From the NCBI GenBank assembly GCA_029948255.1, contig JALIZF010001880.1, positions 868,001 to 932,000 on the forward strand: a stretch of 64,000 nucleotides of DNA, in the 5' to 3' direction. Within the stretch, counting starts at the first letter, position 1, and each line of letters opens with the position of its first letter. This document shows positions 54,520 through 64,000 of the stretch, one piece after another. The position numbers were made by a program, and so were the translations under genes. The notes beneath the pieces are model-generated. The model was not told where the DNA came from and ran no database searches. It was given only the letters and a program-made list of their open reading frames with translations. The DNA comes from Telmatactis stephensoni (lineage: Eukaryota; Cnidaria; Anthozoa; Actiniaria; Isophelliidae).

Positions 54520-57500
54520 ATGGACAAGTTGGAGACTCAGTTCAAACCTTCCCACACTAACGCAACAACTACCACGCAAGATGACGACAAGACAGTCCAA
54601 CCTCCTTCCAAGGAACAACTTATTCAAGATTTTGCCTCGTACACAACACTCCATGGATTTCACTTTGTTCTTGATTCGGGATCCCTGTGGAGGCGTTTGC
54701 TGTGGGCCTGTTTGGTATTGTGTGGTATTGCGTTCTTAACGTACCAAACGTATATCAATACAAAAAAGTTGAAAGCTAACGAAGTCGTGATTTCAAAGAG
54801 CGTAGAGGTCGCTAAGACTCTTCCTTTTCCTGCGGTAACAGTCTGCAATCAAAACATGATGAGAAAGAGCAAAATTCTTGGAACAATAGCTCAGGATTAT
54901 TTGGATCAAATGGATGTGCTCAAGCTTTTTTATGCTGGTTTGAAACGCAAAGATGTTCCGTCCTTTGACGTCGGAGAAACACTCCAGAGAGCTGGTCACC
55001 AAATTGAAAACATGGTTGAATATTGTGAATTTGCTGGTATAAACTGTACTGGAAAAGAAGTACGTCAGTATTTCATCCAAGCGACGCCATCGTTCATGGT
55101 AGGTGAAAATTAAAGGAGATTCCCTGAATATCTTTATTTCAAGATTGGAGTAGCCAGTGATGAGAGCTCAGTTAAAAAGTGTAAAAATTGTATATTGGTA
55201 TGTTGTATATTGGTTACCCTGTGTACAGACTTGACCCAACGCATATCTAACACTTTTTCACACACGAACAGAACTGGCCATGCCCCGAAAACACGATGCA
55301 ACTTTTTCTTCGACGGGTACGTTGCACGCAACACAAAAGGCAGAGCATTGCAAGTTGCATGCAGATGAAACGTGCGCAACTCTCATCACAACTTGCAACA
55401 AAACACGATTTGCTTAATTGCAAGAACTTGATTGGTCCGTGTAACAGAGCATAAAGTTAAGATAGAAAGTTAATCAACTAGGATGGGAAATAGAGAAATG
55501 TAATCAGTTAGTCCCTAGCTGTACAGGGAACTCAGAAAAAATTCGAGTCCATGCATGCACCTGACAGGAATTGAACCCGTGACATTCCAGATACCGGTCG
55601 GATGCTCTACCACTGAGCTACAGGGAGACTCTACATGGTAATGGTCACTATACTGAGTTCTTTAGAGCATAAAGTTGCAATCCACTCCTGCAACATTTGC
55701 GCACAACAGGAGGTGTAGGATCGAGTTCTACTTCTGCAAATGTTGCGCGCAACGTTGCAGGAAAACTGCATCGTGGTCTGGGCCTTTATGCATCCTGCCC
55801 CTTGAAGAAAGCTGGAACTGGCATATAAGCTCACTCTTTGAACTATATAGAATGCGATTAACACTAATTTGCTTTTCTTTTAGTATGGTCTCTGCTACAC
55901 ATTCACCACTAACAATTCCATAGTGAAGGAGGTTAGCAATGGCAGACGTCAGGGCTTACAGCTTAGAATTAATGCCGAACCATTCGAGTATTACGGACCA
56001 TTTAGCTACGATGCTACAGGGTTTAAAATTGCAGTCCACGAGCCTGGTATTTATCATGACATTGACAACCAAGGCTACGATGTTTCTCCTGGATTTTACA
56101 CCAGTCTTAGAATCAAAAGGATCAAGGTATGCATGTATAGTCCAGTTCCTGGCCCTTTCTTTCGGCTATTTTTCCCCTTTATTTAAATTTAATTTATTTT
56201 TTGCTTTGTTTTCCTAACTCCCTCCCTCCCTCTCTCCCTTCCTTCCTTCCTCCTTCCTTCTTCCTCCTTCCTTCCTTCCTTCCTTCCTTCCTTCCTTCCT
56301 TCCTTCCTTCCTTAGCTTCCTTCCTTCCTTCCTTCCTTCTTTCCTTCTTTCCATCCTCCCTCCTTCCTCCTTCCTTCCTTCCTTCCTTTTTTCTTTCTTT
56401 CTTTATGTTGGGCTTCCTGTATTTTTGGGGTAATTTCGGTCTGCGCAAACCCGCAAAAGACAGGAAAAAGCGAGCGCGAGTGCAATCCGGGACCTGCGCT
56501 ACATAATTTTGAAAAACTAGTACAAGTGTTTTAGTTTCCGGTAAAACGCTGAAAATATATATTTCAAAATCTCCAACCTTCTTGAGATCGACTTATATAC
56601 ATACAAAAGAAAATCATTTTCTCGATCTTGATACATGCTTTAACATTTTAATTTACATCCTATATTTTTTTCTTTTATACTTTTGTATTAGATTCATCAA
56701 TTACCATATCGTAATAGCGTAATTTAGCATGGTAAGAACAGCATAGCCGGACAACAACGCGCGGGCAAAACGACTACGCCCGCGCGAGGTTTCGCGAGCT
56801 ATTTTTAGAACTAGATGCTGTCTCATTCGGTTGTTTTCATCAACTTCAGCTCCCGTTGTAGTGAATCCATGGTTGCAACTGCTCCCTGAAAACTTTGGCG
56901 CGTGCGATCGAGTGGCTGGGGGTCGCAAATTGGCTCTACATAGCCCAAAAATGACCTTGGATACCAGCCACGAACTGCTTAATACGCATTATAATTAAAG
57001 ACTTTTAGCCACTTTATAGGGTAACCTGTCTGTGTTTTCTCTATCTTTAGGCAATCACCAAGCCATCACCCTATCCATCTAACTGTGGGTCGCCGAAAAC
57101 GTTACACAATTTTAAAAGATACTCACAACAGTCTTGTTTCGTTGAGTGTTATGATCAAACGTTCGCCAAGCTGTGTAACTGCCGTGTTCTGGGAATGGAT
57201 GAAAAGGGTACGACAACTTAACATAATCAATTCACAATTATTTTTCTGATAAAGAAAATAGACATGACAGACATGCGGAATGTTGGAGCTTGTTGGTTAT
57301 GACAACGTGGTAAGGCCGAGACGTACAACGATATCGTTCACAGTATAACACCAGGGCCCGGTTGTTCGAAAGCCGATTAGCGCTAATCCGGGGTTAACTC
57401 TAAAGAAAACATTCGGAGTTAATCCTGGGTTAACGCTAATCCACTTTCGAACAACCGGGCCCAGTATAATATAGTTGATATAGGATATTTCATACACTTG

Positions 57501-60500
57501 AAGATATGGATTTTGTTTTCGAGTGGCAAAATATTGTTTTTACCGGACACTTGAAAACAAAATTCATATCTTGGAGTCACCGTGTTATAATGCTCTTTAT
57601 ATGGACTTAAAACATAACTTTATTTTGAACAGCACGCAAATACGACTGCAAAAGAGGACTGTGTTTGTTGTCCCTGAAATCTCTCTGTCGTGAAGAATTG
57701 AAGCCCCATAATTGTTTCTTTTTCCATTAGCTCTGATTGACAATGGCTTGTGCTGTGCTCTTCCTTATTTTTTCTTTCTTCCTTTCTTTTTTTCTTTCTT
57801 TCTTCTCTTTCATTTTTTTTTTCTTTCTTTTTCTTCTTCTTCTTCTTCTTCTTCGATTCCAAGATAATACTTGTTTTTCTTTGCTGTGTCTTCGGGGTTT
57901 TTTGTTTGTTTGTTTGTTCGGTTTGTTTGTTTGTTTGTTCGGTTTGTTTTGTTTTGTTTCGTTTCGTTTCGTTTCGTTTCGTTTCGTTTCGTTTCGTTTC
58001 GTTTCGTTTCGTTTTGTTTTGTTTTGTTTTGTTTTGTTTTGTTTTGTTTTGTTTTGTTTTGTTTTGTTTTGTTTTGTTTTGTTTTGTTTTGTTTTGTTTT
58101 GTTTTGTTTTGTTTTGTTTTGTTTTGTTTTGTTTTGTTTTGTTTTGTTTTGTTTTGTTTTGTTTTGTTTTGTTTTGTTTTGTTTTGTTTTGTTTTGTTTT
58201 GTTTTGTTTTGTTTTGTTTTGTAACAATAATGTGGCGCCGATACTTAACTCAGAACTCATTGACATTCTTATTTGGCGCAGGTGTGAACATCACGAGGTA
58301 CTGCAACATTACTGAAATAAACCGATGTTTCCAAAAGTTAAAGTTTACAGGTAAGTTGTATTTACACATACGTACAAAGTCAAACTATTTCTCGACTGCC
58401 CAGCTTAAATCATGGTTCGGTGAAGTCATTAGTGATGGATGGGTCGTTGGGGAGAGGGGGGAGCATTTTCAAGGGTGACAAGGGTAAGGGCGAAATGGTT
58501 TACCACTCACCTCTCTCTCTGCTGTGGTCCACGCTTAAGTCCCAACTCGAGCTATTGGACATGTTAGTCAGATAGCATTGAGTTAATTAGTCTCTCCCTT
58601 CGAGGTTTTTTCTCCTAGTACTTGGGATGTATATACTGGCCTTCAATCCTACCACATTGAGCTGCATTGTTCATCCATTCAATCTTAATTTCTTTCTTTC
58701 TTTCTGTCAGTCTGTCTGTCTGTCTGTCTTTGCAAGATTTGTCTTACTACCTGCAGTTATTGAACTAGCTTTGTCTGATGTATTTTTTGTCTTAGAGATC
58801 ACTCCAGAAGCTTGTGGATGTCCAGTGGAGTGTACGTCTATTCAGTACAGCGTACAGACATCCATGGCTTACTTTCCATCCCAACATCTTTGGGATACCC
58901 TGGCCCCCGTTCAAAGGTTCAATGCTTCCGACCCGACACAAAAGGCAGTAAGACAGGAATTCGCAAGGTAAACAGAACAACACTCCATTCAAAGACTTAC
59001 AAATATTGTTGTCAGTCTGTTGGCCAGCTTCGCTGGCTAGGGTTATCAAACAGTGTTCGTCCACAAATATGCGACCTCGGTCACCATAGGGAATCACATA
59101 GGCGATTCCTCCCTCCCCACACCCCAACCCTTCAATGGTGTAATCTATTTCCCATGCATGTGAAAAGAGTCAACAATGCAGTCAACAATTCTGTTGCTAG
59201 AAAACACTTAGCTGTGGTGAACATATTCTTCGAAAACATGCTTACAGACGTCACTGAAGAGAAAGCCCTGTATGACATAAGCCATTTCGGAGGTAAGTGA
59301 TATCAACGGAATTCATTCAATTTGTTGACAATTAGAAATTAGCAGCTGCTTGGGGTAAAAATTCTTTTTGCAATCGCCGATGGGTGAGGATTTTCTTCTC
59401 TAGAAGGCTTCCCGATAAAGTACGTGGTGTTATTTTTTCTCAAACTCGCCCTTTTAAAGATGATGTGAAACAATTAAGTTAAACGAACCAGTGCAGCGTG
59501 TAACATACCCTATACTTCAAAAACGCAGAGATTGAGTGGTTGCCCAATTCTCTCGAGCCTGCAGGGTTCATGTATAAAGCGTTCTATGTGTGTGTGTGGC
59601 CTTTACCCCCCTCTCTCCATCAGTGCTCTATTTTACGGATATTCAAAGCGAATTAAAGCTACATGAAAGGAAAGAAGTCGAAACAAGAATGCAAGCGGAT
59701 CACTGAGAATCGAATTCGCGGGACCTCTTCCATAGAAGCCGCACACTTATCAACTGTGCCATCCTTTGTTTCATCATTTTAATTTCCTGCGTCGCGCCAA
59801 GTCTTTTCGAGTCAATTTATTGCAGTCCTTTCGAAAGCAGATCAGACCTTTCAGGGGCGTATCTAGGGGAGGGTCACAGGGTGCCCGTGAACCTCCCCCC
59901 CCCCCCCCCCCTTTCTAAGCCAAAAAGTGTAAAAAAAGAACAAATCTGACCGGAGATGCAGAATGTGAGGATTCATTTAGATTGATATGTTATTAAACAG
60001 TTGTTATCCTTACACACTGGGCGTTAACTTAAGGAAATCAGTTTTCTCGCCTCTCGGAGTCGTCTTTTCGTTTCGTTTCAAATCGAAATTATGCATTGGA
60101 CTTTATGATCAAGACATTCCATATATGGCAATGCACGTGACCAAAAGCAAAAAGCCCGAGAATATAGCAATTAACGACTTTTCTTGTTTCGTTCTACAGA
60201 AACGAGTTTTTGTTTCAATTATATCTGTGTACGTTGTTCTGCTTCTCTCTATCGACCATGATTCTTTTGCGTCAAAACAATAGATTGCTATGACGTCATA
60301 GTGACAATTTGGTATGTAAGGACCCCCCCCACCCCACAAATTTACAAAATTACAAATCCTGGATACGCCCCTGCCTTTTTCTACAGAACTTCTCCAAATA
60401 ATTGCAGTAACATTTTGCACTGTACAACATCCTCATCTGCAGCTTGTTCTACAGTGTCACTGCAAAAAACAATTGACTTGATTATATTCCCCCATCAGAT

Positions 60501-60814
60501 TCGCTTGACTGACCAAGTAGTTAGATTCAATTCGGGCTGGCATGGGATTTGAAAAAAAATCCATACATATTTATCTACTCCAGCTTCGCTTTGAATCTAG
60601 TATTGTTCCATGGTCATTAAAGCGAGTTTGGGAAAGGTTTATTGTACTGTCAGGTTAAAGTTTTTCTCTTTTTTTTCCCTTTTTTATAGCGGACATTGGA
60701 GGCAACATGGGACTTTTCCTTGGTTGCAGTCTGTTGACAGTCTGCGAGTTTATTGATTTAATTGTCATGATTTGTCTGAATCGGATGAGAAAAAGATCAG
60801 CTAAGATTAATTGA
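54520..60814 (+). CDS. DEG/ENaC/ASIC-type channel, copy E
   Basis: The most divergent complete copy, predicted 478 residues. Exons: 54520-55098, 55884-56126, 57051-57207, 58282-58350, 58796-58967, 59201-59292, 60690-60814; all GT-AG, in phase, frame open. It starts MDKLETQFKP, keeps TTLHGF, has a distinct TM1 (LLWACLVLCGIAFLTY), FPAVTVCNQN, GLCYTF, ELCNCR/CGCPVEC and GGNMGLFLGCSLLT. Exon 3 is 3 codons longer (ends GMDEKG), exon 4 one shorter and exon 5 four shorter than in B. The C-terminus ends KIN like copy D. Exon 4's acceptor lies about 60 bp after a 325-bp T-rich microsatellite. The greater distance from A-D suggests E split first or is under different constraint. Confidence 0.95.
55555..55635 (-). 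repeat. tRNA-derived SINE head in intron 1 of copy E
   Basis: On the - strand CTGTAGCTCAGTGGTAGAGC (A box) and CACGGGTTCAATTCCTGTC (B box). Length between boxes fits a tRNA-like head. A SINE body follows towards 55490. The absence of a proper acceptor-stem pairing argues against a functional tRNA gene. Confidence 0.65.
56215..56406 (+). repeat. (TTCC)n polypyrimidine tract in intron 2 of copy E
   Basis: TTCC/CTCC/TTCT mixture on one strand; open frames through it are low-complexity. Confidence 0.95.
57354..57462. mobile_element. Small MITE (109 bp) in intron 3 of copy E
   Basis: Ends GGGCCCGGTTGTTCGAAAG and its reverse complement; internal ATTAGCGCTAATCC and TTAGCGTTAACCC-type pairing. A compact near-complete palindrome. 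Confidence 0.85.
57494..57588. mobile_element. Second small palindromic MITE in intron 3 of copy E
   Basis: CACTTGAAGATATGGATTTT with GTTTTCGAGTG pairs with CACTTGAAAACAAAATTCAT and ATCTTGGAGT; loop about 30 bp. Confidence 0.72.
57765..57856 (+). repeat. TTTC/TTC-rich tract in intron 3 of copy E
   Basis: CTTTC and CTT repeats ending in (CTT)n at about 57830-57855. Confidence 0.85.
57897..58222 (+). repeat. (GTTT)n, (GTTTC)n and (GTTTT)n compound microsatellite
   Basis: GTTT units (57897-57950), about 11 GTTTC units (57955-58010), then about 42 GTTTT units to 58222. It lies 60 bp before exon 4 of copy E. Long FVLFCFV-type and NKTKQ-type open frames on either strand are artefacts of this repeat. 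Confidence 0.98.
58478..58672 (+). repeat. SINE remnant in intron 4 of copy E
   Basis: GGGTAAGGGCGAAATGGTTT and GTGGTCCACGCTTAAGTCCC are a degraded form of the intron 4 SINE shared by all copies, so the insertion predates the split of E. Confidence 0.5.
58703..58732 (+). repeat. (TCTG)n microsatellite
   Basis: A short TTTC run followed by about six TCTG units in intron 4 of copy E. Confidence 0.85.
59690..59772 (-). repeat. tRNA-derived SINE head in intron 6 of copy E
   Basis: On the - strand GATGGCACAGTTGATAAGTG (A-box-like) and GCGAATTCGATTCTCAGTG (B-box-like), about 50 bp apart. Confidence 0.5.
59852..60374. mobile_element. hAT-like nonautonomous element in intron 6 of copy E
   Basis: Left end CAGGGGCGTATCTAGG and right end CCTGGATACGCCCCTG are inverted, of the CAGGGGCG type common in hAT transposons. 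Flanks (GACCTTT left, CCTTTTTC right) suggest a decayed target duplication; paralogs have a single AGACCTTTCTTCTAC-like site. A poly-C run sits at 59896-59911. The 98-codon internal frame is unassigned. Confidence 0.8.
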
Positions 60815-61200
60815 TGGAATGTTGATAATTATCGCCAAAACAATGGCGAAGTAAAGTGATGGTCAAGCGCTAACAAAACCGAAAACTGTTTGGTACTGTA
60901 TTTTTGTCCTCCAGTGCACGTAATCCTTGATTTCGTTAGCAAAAACGAAAAACATGAATGAATATAAATGGAAGATACCTTTTTGAGTTTGGAAGGCACA
61001 GCAGTGTATGGCCGATTTTTGAGGCTAGCAGTTATCCTCGGTTACTTTTTGGATAAAACTTTACGGCATCATAAAACATGATAACAAGTTTACCTTCACC
61101 CTCTCTTCCCCTCCCTTTTCTCTCCCCTCATCGCCCCACTCTTCACCGTTCTGGTTCTTCTAGAATGGGCCAAGCTAAAAAAAATCTTTACTTAAAATAC
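60815..61200. other. 3' flank of copy E; nothing recognised
   Basis: The duplicated flank found after copies A-C is largely absent here. A pyrimidine-rich stretch lies at 61091-61142. Confidence 0.4.
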
Positions 61201-61204
61201 GTCA

Positions 61205-61430
61205 GTACAGAAAACTCCCTGCAAGGCAGACACTTTCAGGACAGGCTCTCATAGTGTCCGTCTTAGAGAGGTGTCCGCCTTAGAGAGAGTTTTGCTACAG
61301 ACAATTTTGGCATGCAATAAGTAGGACCAGGGATATACGTCCACCTTAGAAAGGTGTACACCTTTGAGTTTCATTACAGAAAATTGGGACATGAAATAAG
61401 GCTGGGGGACAGGGTATGTGTGTTTGCTTT
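61205..61430 (+). repeat. Dispersed repeat with GTGTCCGCCTTAGAGAG motif
   Basis: GTGTCCGTCTTAGAGAGGTG, GTGTCCGCCTTAGAGAG and CGTCCACCTTAGAAAGGTGT are three related units within about 110 bp. Confidence 0.6.
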
Positions 61431-61432
61431 AA

Positions 61433-61660
61433 GGTGATGTTACTCAGGTCGATTCGCAACAACGATTTTCCTCGCAACACTTGGTCAAATTGATAATTTT
61501 TAGTTTACAATTTTTTAATATTCATATCAAACATTTGCAACTTGTTCGCTAAGCAAAAATATTGCTAAAATAGTTGCGTTTTGTATTTTCCACGGCATAA
61601 ACTTTGTTGCGCGGAAAATCGTTGTTGTGAATCGACCGAGTCAGAGAACCGTTTGATATG
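61433..61660. mobile_element. TIR MITE between copy E and tektin
   Basis: Left GGTCGATTCGCAACAACGAT with TTTCC; right GGAAAATCGTTGTTGTGAAT with CGACC. Inverted ends of about 28 bp, AT-rich core. Confidence 0.78.
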
Positions 61661-62069
61661 AAAATGACGGCTTAGGTTACCGTAACAACGCCACGTCATC
61701 TTTAACGGTCATTTTTCCAATAAAATAGATAAAAACATACGTTTTCATTTTAACGTAAGGGGTTCTACTCCCCCTTTCATTTGACAAAAAATTCTGCACT
61801 ACAAAATCCAACAAATATTGCAAAATATTGATAATAATAAAATATTGATCTTACGAAATTCTGTAGTGCCATTTTTTTTTTTTTTTCATATTTCATCATT
61901 ACTAATGCTATAGTTCTATATTATAAAAATATAAAGTAACTAAAAATACCGACCGCGCGGGGTGACGTCACGAAAATAAACATTCTTAAAGTTCCACTTG
62001 CATGCAGATCTTGCACGCGTGCGCGCCGTTAACTGTACACTACACAGTTTGTGAAGACATTAATTGTGG
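61661..62069. other. Convergent intergenic spacer
   Basis: A poly-T run lies at 61872-61886 and a GC-rich patch at about 61950-61965. No gene seen. Confidence 0.4.
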
Positions 62070-62075
62070 TTTATT
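62070..62075 (-). terminator. Possible polyadenylation signal of tektin
   Basis: AATAAA on the - strand, about 195 bp after the tektin stop codon. Position fits; the cleavage site is not verifiable. Confidence 0.35.
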
Positions 62076-62270
62076 TCAAGTAATCCTGTGATATTTTTGA
62101 GATTATTCTTACATAAAGCTCGTACTATTGCTGAAAGAAACTATTAATTCATTTGACATTCATCTTTGAAGAAAAAATACTGTTCAATTTGTTTGTATTT
62201 ACAAAAGCAACATATTATAAATTCTATCCACTGAGCCAGATAGTATTATGATATTATTAATCCCAATGAA

Positions 62271-64000
62271 TCAATGAGGCACATGGTTGATCTGTTTGCG
62301 AAGCTCAACACACTGATCTCGATCAATAAAGAGGGAGTTAGCTTTAATCTCGATGTCTTCTTCAAGAGATAACTGCCTTCTGATCAGAGCCTTCAGAGAT
62401 GCTTCTGCCTCAGCAAGTTTCTCCTGCAGTCTCTCAATGTTGGTACTGATTTCTACAACCTCACTGACCAGTCTGTATTGAACTCTATCCCTGCAGAGCT
62501 CTACATTTGGACGTGCTGTTCTGTTCTCAATTCGGGTTTGAGCAACCTTCATTGGTGCTTGTTTTAGAGCAATGGCTCTTTTGAGGGTTGCAATATTTTC
62601 CTCCATGGCTGCAATCTCTTCTTTGACCTGTGAAACCAAATAAGATTTTTACAACAAGATACTGTATATTATTATACTACAGGGTTGCAACCAGGAAGTA
62701 ATATTGAGGTCATCTTTAGTTCCATTATTAAAGGCCATAATTTACATCATGACCATGCTACACTCATTTATGTGACTATCAGAACATTGCATTGAGTTAA
62801 CGGTAGCCAGTATCCCATATAACTGTTTGATATGTGCTACTGTGGCCATCCAACATAACTTATTTACTAGTTAAGGCCAACTTCCATGATACAATTTCTG
62901 TTTACAACTTGTTGCATGCAACAGCCCTACAGCTTGCTTACAACTGTTGTAAGGTTTTAACGTTTAAATCCTACAACATTTTGTTTTTGTCTCACACAAC
63001 AGTTGTAGGCAAGTTGTAGGATTGTTGCATGTGACAAGTTGTAAGCAAAAATTGAATCATGTAAATTGGCCTTTTGCCAATCAGAGATTGGTATTTCGTT
63101 TTGACACATTCTCAAGGGACGGAGTCAAATGCTAGTATTATCCATCTCTATAAACAATATTGTACCTTAACTAAATGGTCTTCCAACTTAGTCTTTGCCT
63201 TGAGAGTTTCTTCAATTCTGTGTTCAAAAGCCAAATTAACAGCTCGGCATTGCTTTAGGAGATCATCCAAAGTTTGCATGAGGATTCCATCTATGATGCT
63301 ACGGAGGTTACACGATGAGTTGTTTTCACGTTCAGCTTTCAGTAAATTCTTGTTGGAGAATTCTTCCCATTCTTCTGGTGTCACAGAACTATAATGATAT
63401 AAAAGTATGGGTTAAAAATGAAAATAAGTGTCCTATACTGGTTATAGTGCCTTGTGCTTGAGTCACACTATATCTAGTGCATGCAAGGGACGCGATACCC
63501 CATTGGATGCCAGGAGGGGGATACCAACACAGCACTATCTACATGTACCCTTCCTGCAACTGGCACAAGCTGATTGGATAATTTAGGCCAGTGGAGATAG
63601 ATTCACTGTTTTTATCTGCTGATATCATTTACATCTCTACTATTACAAATGCTTACTTTTTCTCAATTTTAACAGGATCTCGTGCATATCCAAGGCCTTG
63701 GGACTCATTATGGAGAGATGCACATGTATTGTCAATGCCATGTGCTTGAAACTTATCTTTACGGTCTTTCTGTAAGTAATACTTGGCTGATCTCAAGAGT
63801 CTGGAGAAACAAATGGAATCAACAATAACTTTGAGAAGATCAAGTTATAAATATTGATATTATTAATTGAATACCAATATTAATCTGATGTTAACCTTTA
63901 TATATTTATCATTTAATACCATATACTTGGCTTTTATGAATACCTGATTTGTTCTGTTGACTGCTCAATGGTTCTTTTGAGAAGGGCTTGCACTCCCTCA
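62271..64000 (-). CDS. TEKT4: Tektin, probably tektin-4 type (3' part; continues beyond 64000)
   Basis: Tektins are coiled-coil filament proteins bound inside the doublet microtubules of cilia and flagella. Visible exons, in gene order: 64000-63944, 63800-63657, 63388-63166, 62627-62271; boundaries are GT-AG on the - strand and the joined frame is open. The sequence runs through GVQALLKRTIEQSTEQIRLL, KYYLQKDRKDKFQAHGID, NSVTPEEWEEFSN and CRAVNLAFEHRIEE into the last exon, which holds the tektin signature nonapeptide RPNVELCRD followed by a long heptad-rich helix (LQEKLAEAEASLKAL) and ends NHVPH. Cys in IDNTCASL and the signature confirm the family. Tektin-4 is my best match from memory of family sequences (EEW.EFS..N, QC..VN.AF); tektin-2 is the main alternative. 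Its N-terminal half lies off the window. Confidence 0.93.
62873..63072. mobile_element. MITE in the last tektin intron
   Basis: Left AGGCCAACTTCCATGATACA and right TGAATCATGTAAATTGGCCT are inverted; TTTACAACTTGTTGCATGCA pairs with TTGCATGTGACAAGTTGTAA. About 200 bp, no coding capacity. Confidence 0.85.

Noticed and set aside
55555..55635. Functional tRNA gene on the - strand
   Set aside because: tRNA-like head only; cloverleaf ends do not pair convincingly and SINE-like sequence continues past the end.
57727..58478. Long frames rich in Phe-Val-Leu-Cys (+) or Asn-Lys-Thr (-)
   Set aside because: Produced by GTTTT/GTTTC repeats; one runs by chance into exon 4 of copy E.
62834..63394. Small + strand frames over the tektin region
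   Set aside because: One lies in a MITE, the other is antisense to a tektin exon.

Overview
The window is eukaryotic: about 60% AT, long introns with GT-AG boundaries, many palindromic DNA transposons, non-LTR retrotransposon debris and tRNA-derived short elements. The gene families (a degenerin/ENaC/ASIC channel array and a tektin) and the mixture of repeats suggest an invertebrate metazoan, most likely an anthozoan cnidarian such as a stony coral. That placement is inference; no species marker was seen.

The backbone is a head-to-tail array of five paralogous DEG/ENaC/ASIC channel genes on the + strand. Copy A (739-3656) is 5'-truncated by the window edge and shows exons 3-7. Copies B (6411-14494), C (17240-22346), D (33818-51008) and E (54520-60814) each have the same seven coding exons, all in phase, giving predicted proteins of 488, 503, 483 and 478 residues. 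B, C and E also keep an upstream noncoding exon ending CTCAAAG|GTAAG behind a conserved block that contains an ATGCAAAT octamer. The intergenic DNA is duplicated with the genes. A and B share one intron 5 layout and C and D another, so the array grew in steps; E is the most divergent copy.

Each copy carries its own later insertions. B has a LINE with an uninterrupted 1053-codon reading frame in intron 5. C has a long (CTAA)n array before it, a SINE in its leader intron and two adjacent transposons in intron 6. D is the most disturbed. Its promoter and noncoding exon are replaced by about 10.2 kb of nested repeats (23568-33748), and intron 1 has grown to 12.8 kb (34397-47208). That intron holds a 2.4 kb foldback element with a 6-bp target duplication, several TTAA-flanked palindromic elements (one a 1.77 kb near-perfect palindrome), transposase wreckage including a HARBI1-type pseudogene, and hammerhead-ribozyme-like motifs of the kind found in Penelope-like elements. 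E has pyrimidine microsatellites in its introns and a hAT-like element in intron 6.

At the right edge a tektin gene (probably tektin-4 type) lies on the - strand, convergent with copy E. Its last four exons are visible and the gene continues past 64000. The channels are membrane proteins and the tektin is an axonemal protein; nothing in the sequence ties their functions together. No new multi-gene system was found. The most unusual structures are the foldback element, the paired TTAA elements sharing one TTAA, and the ribozyme-like motifs.
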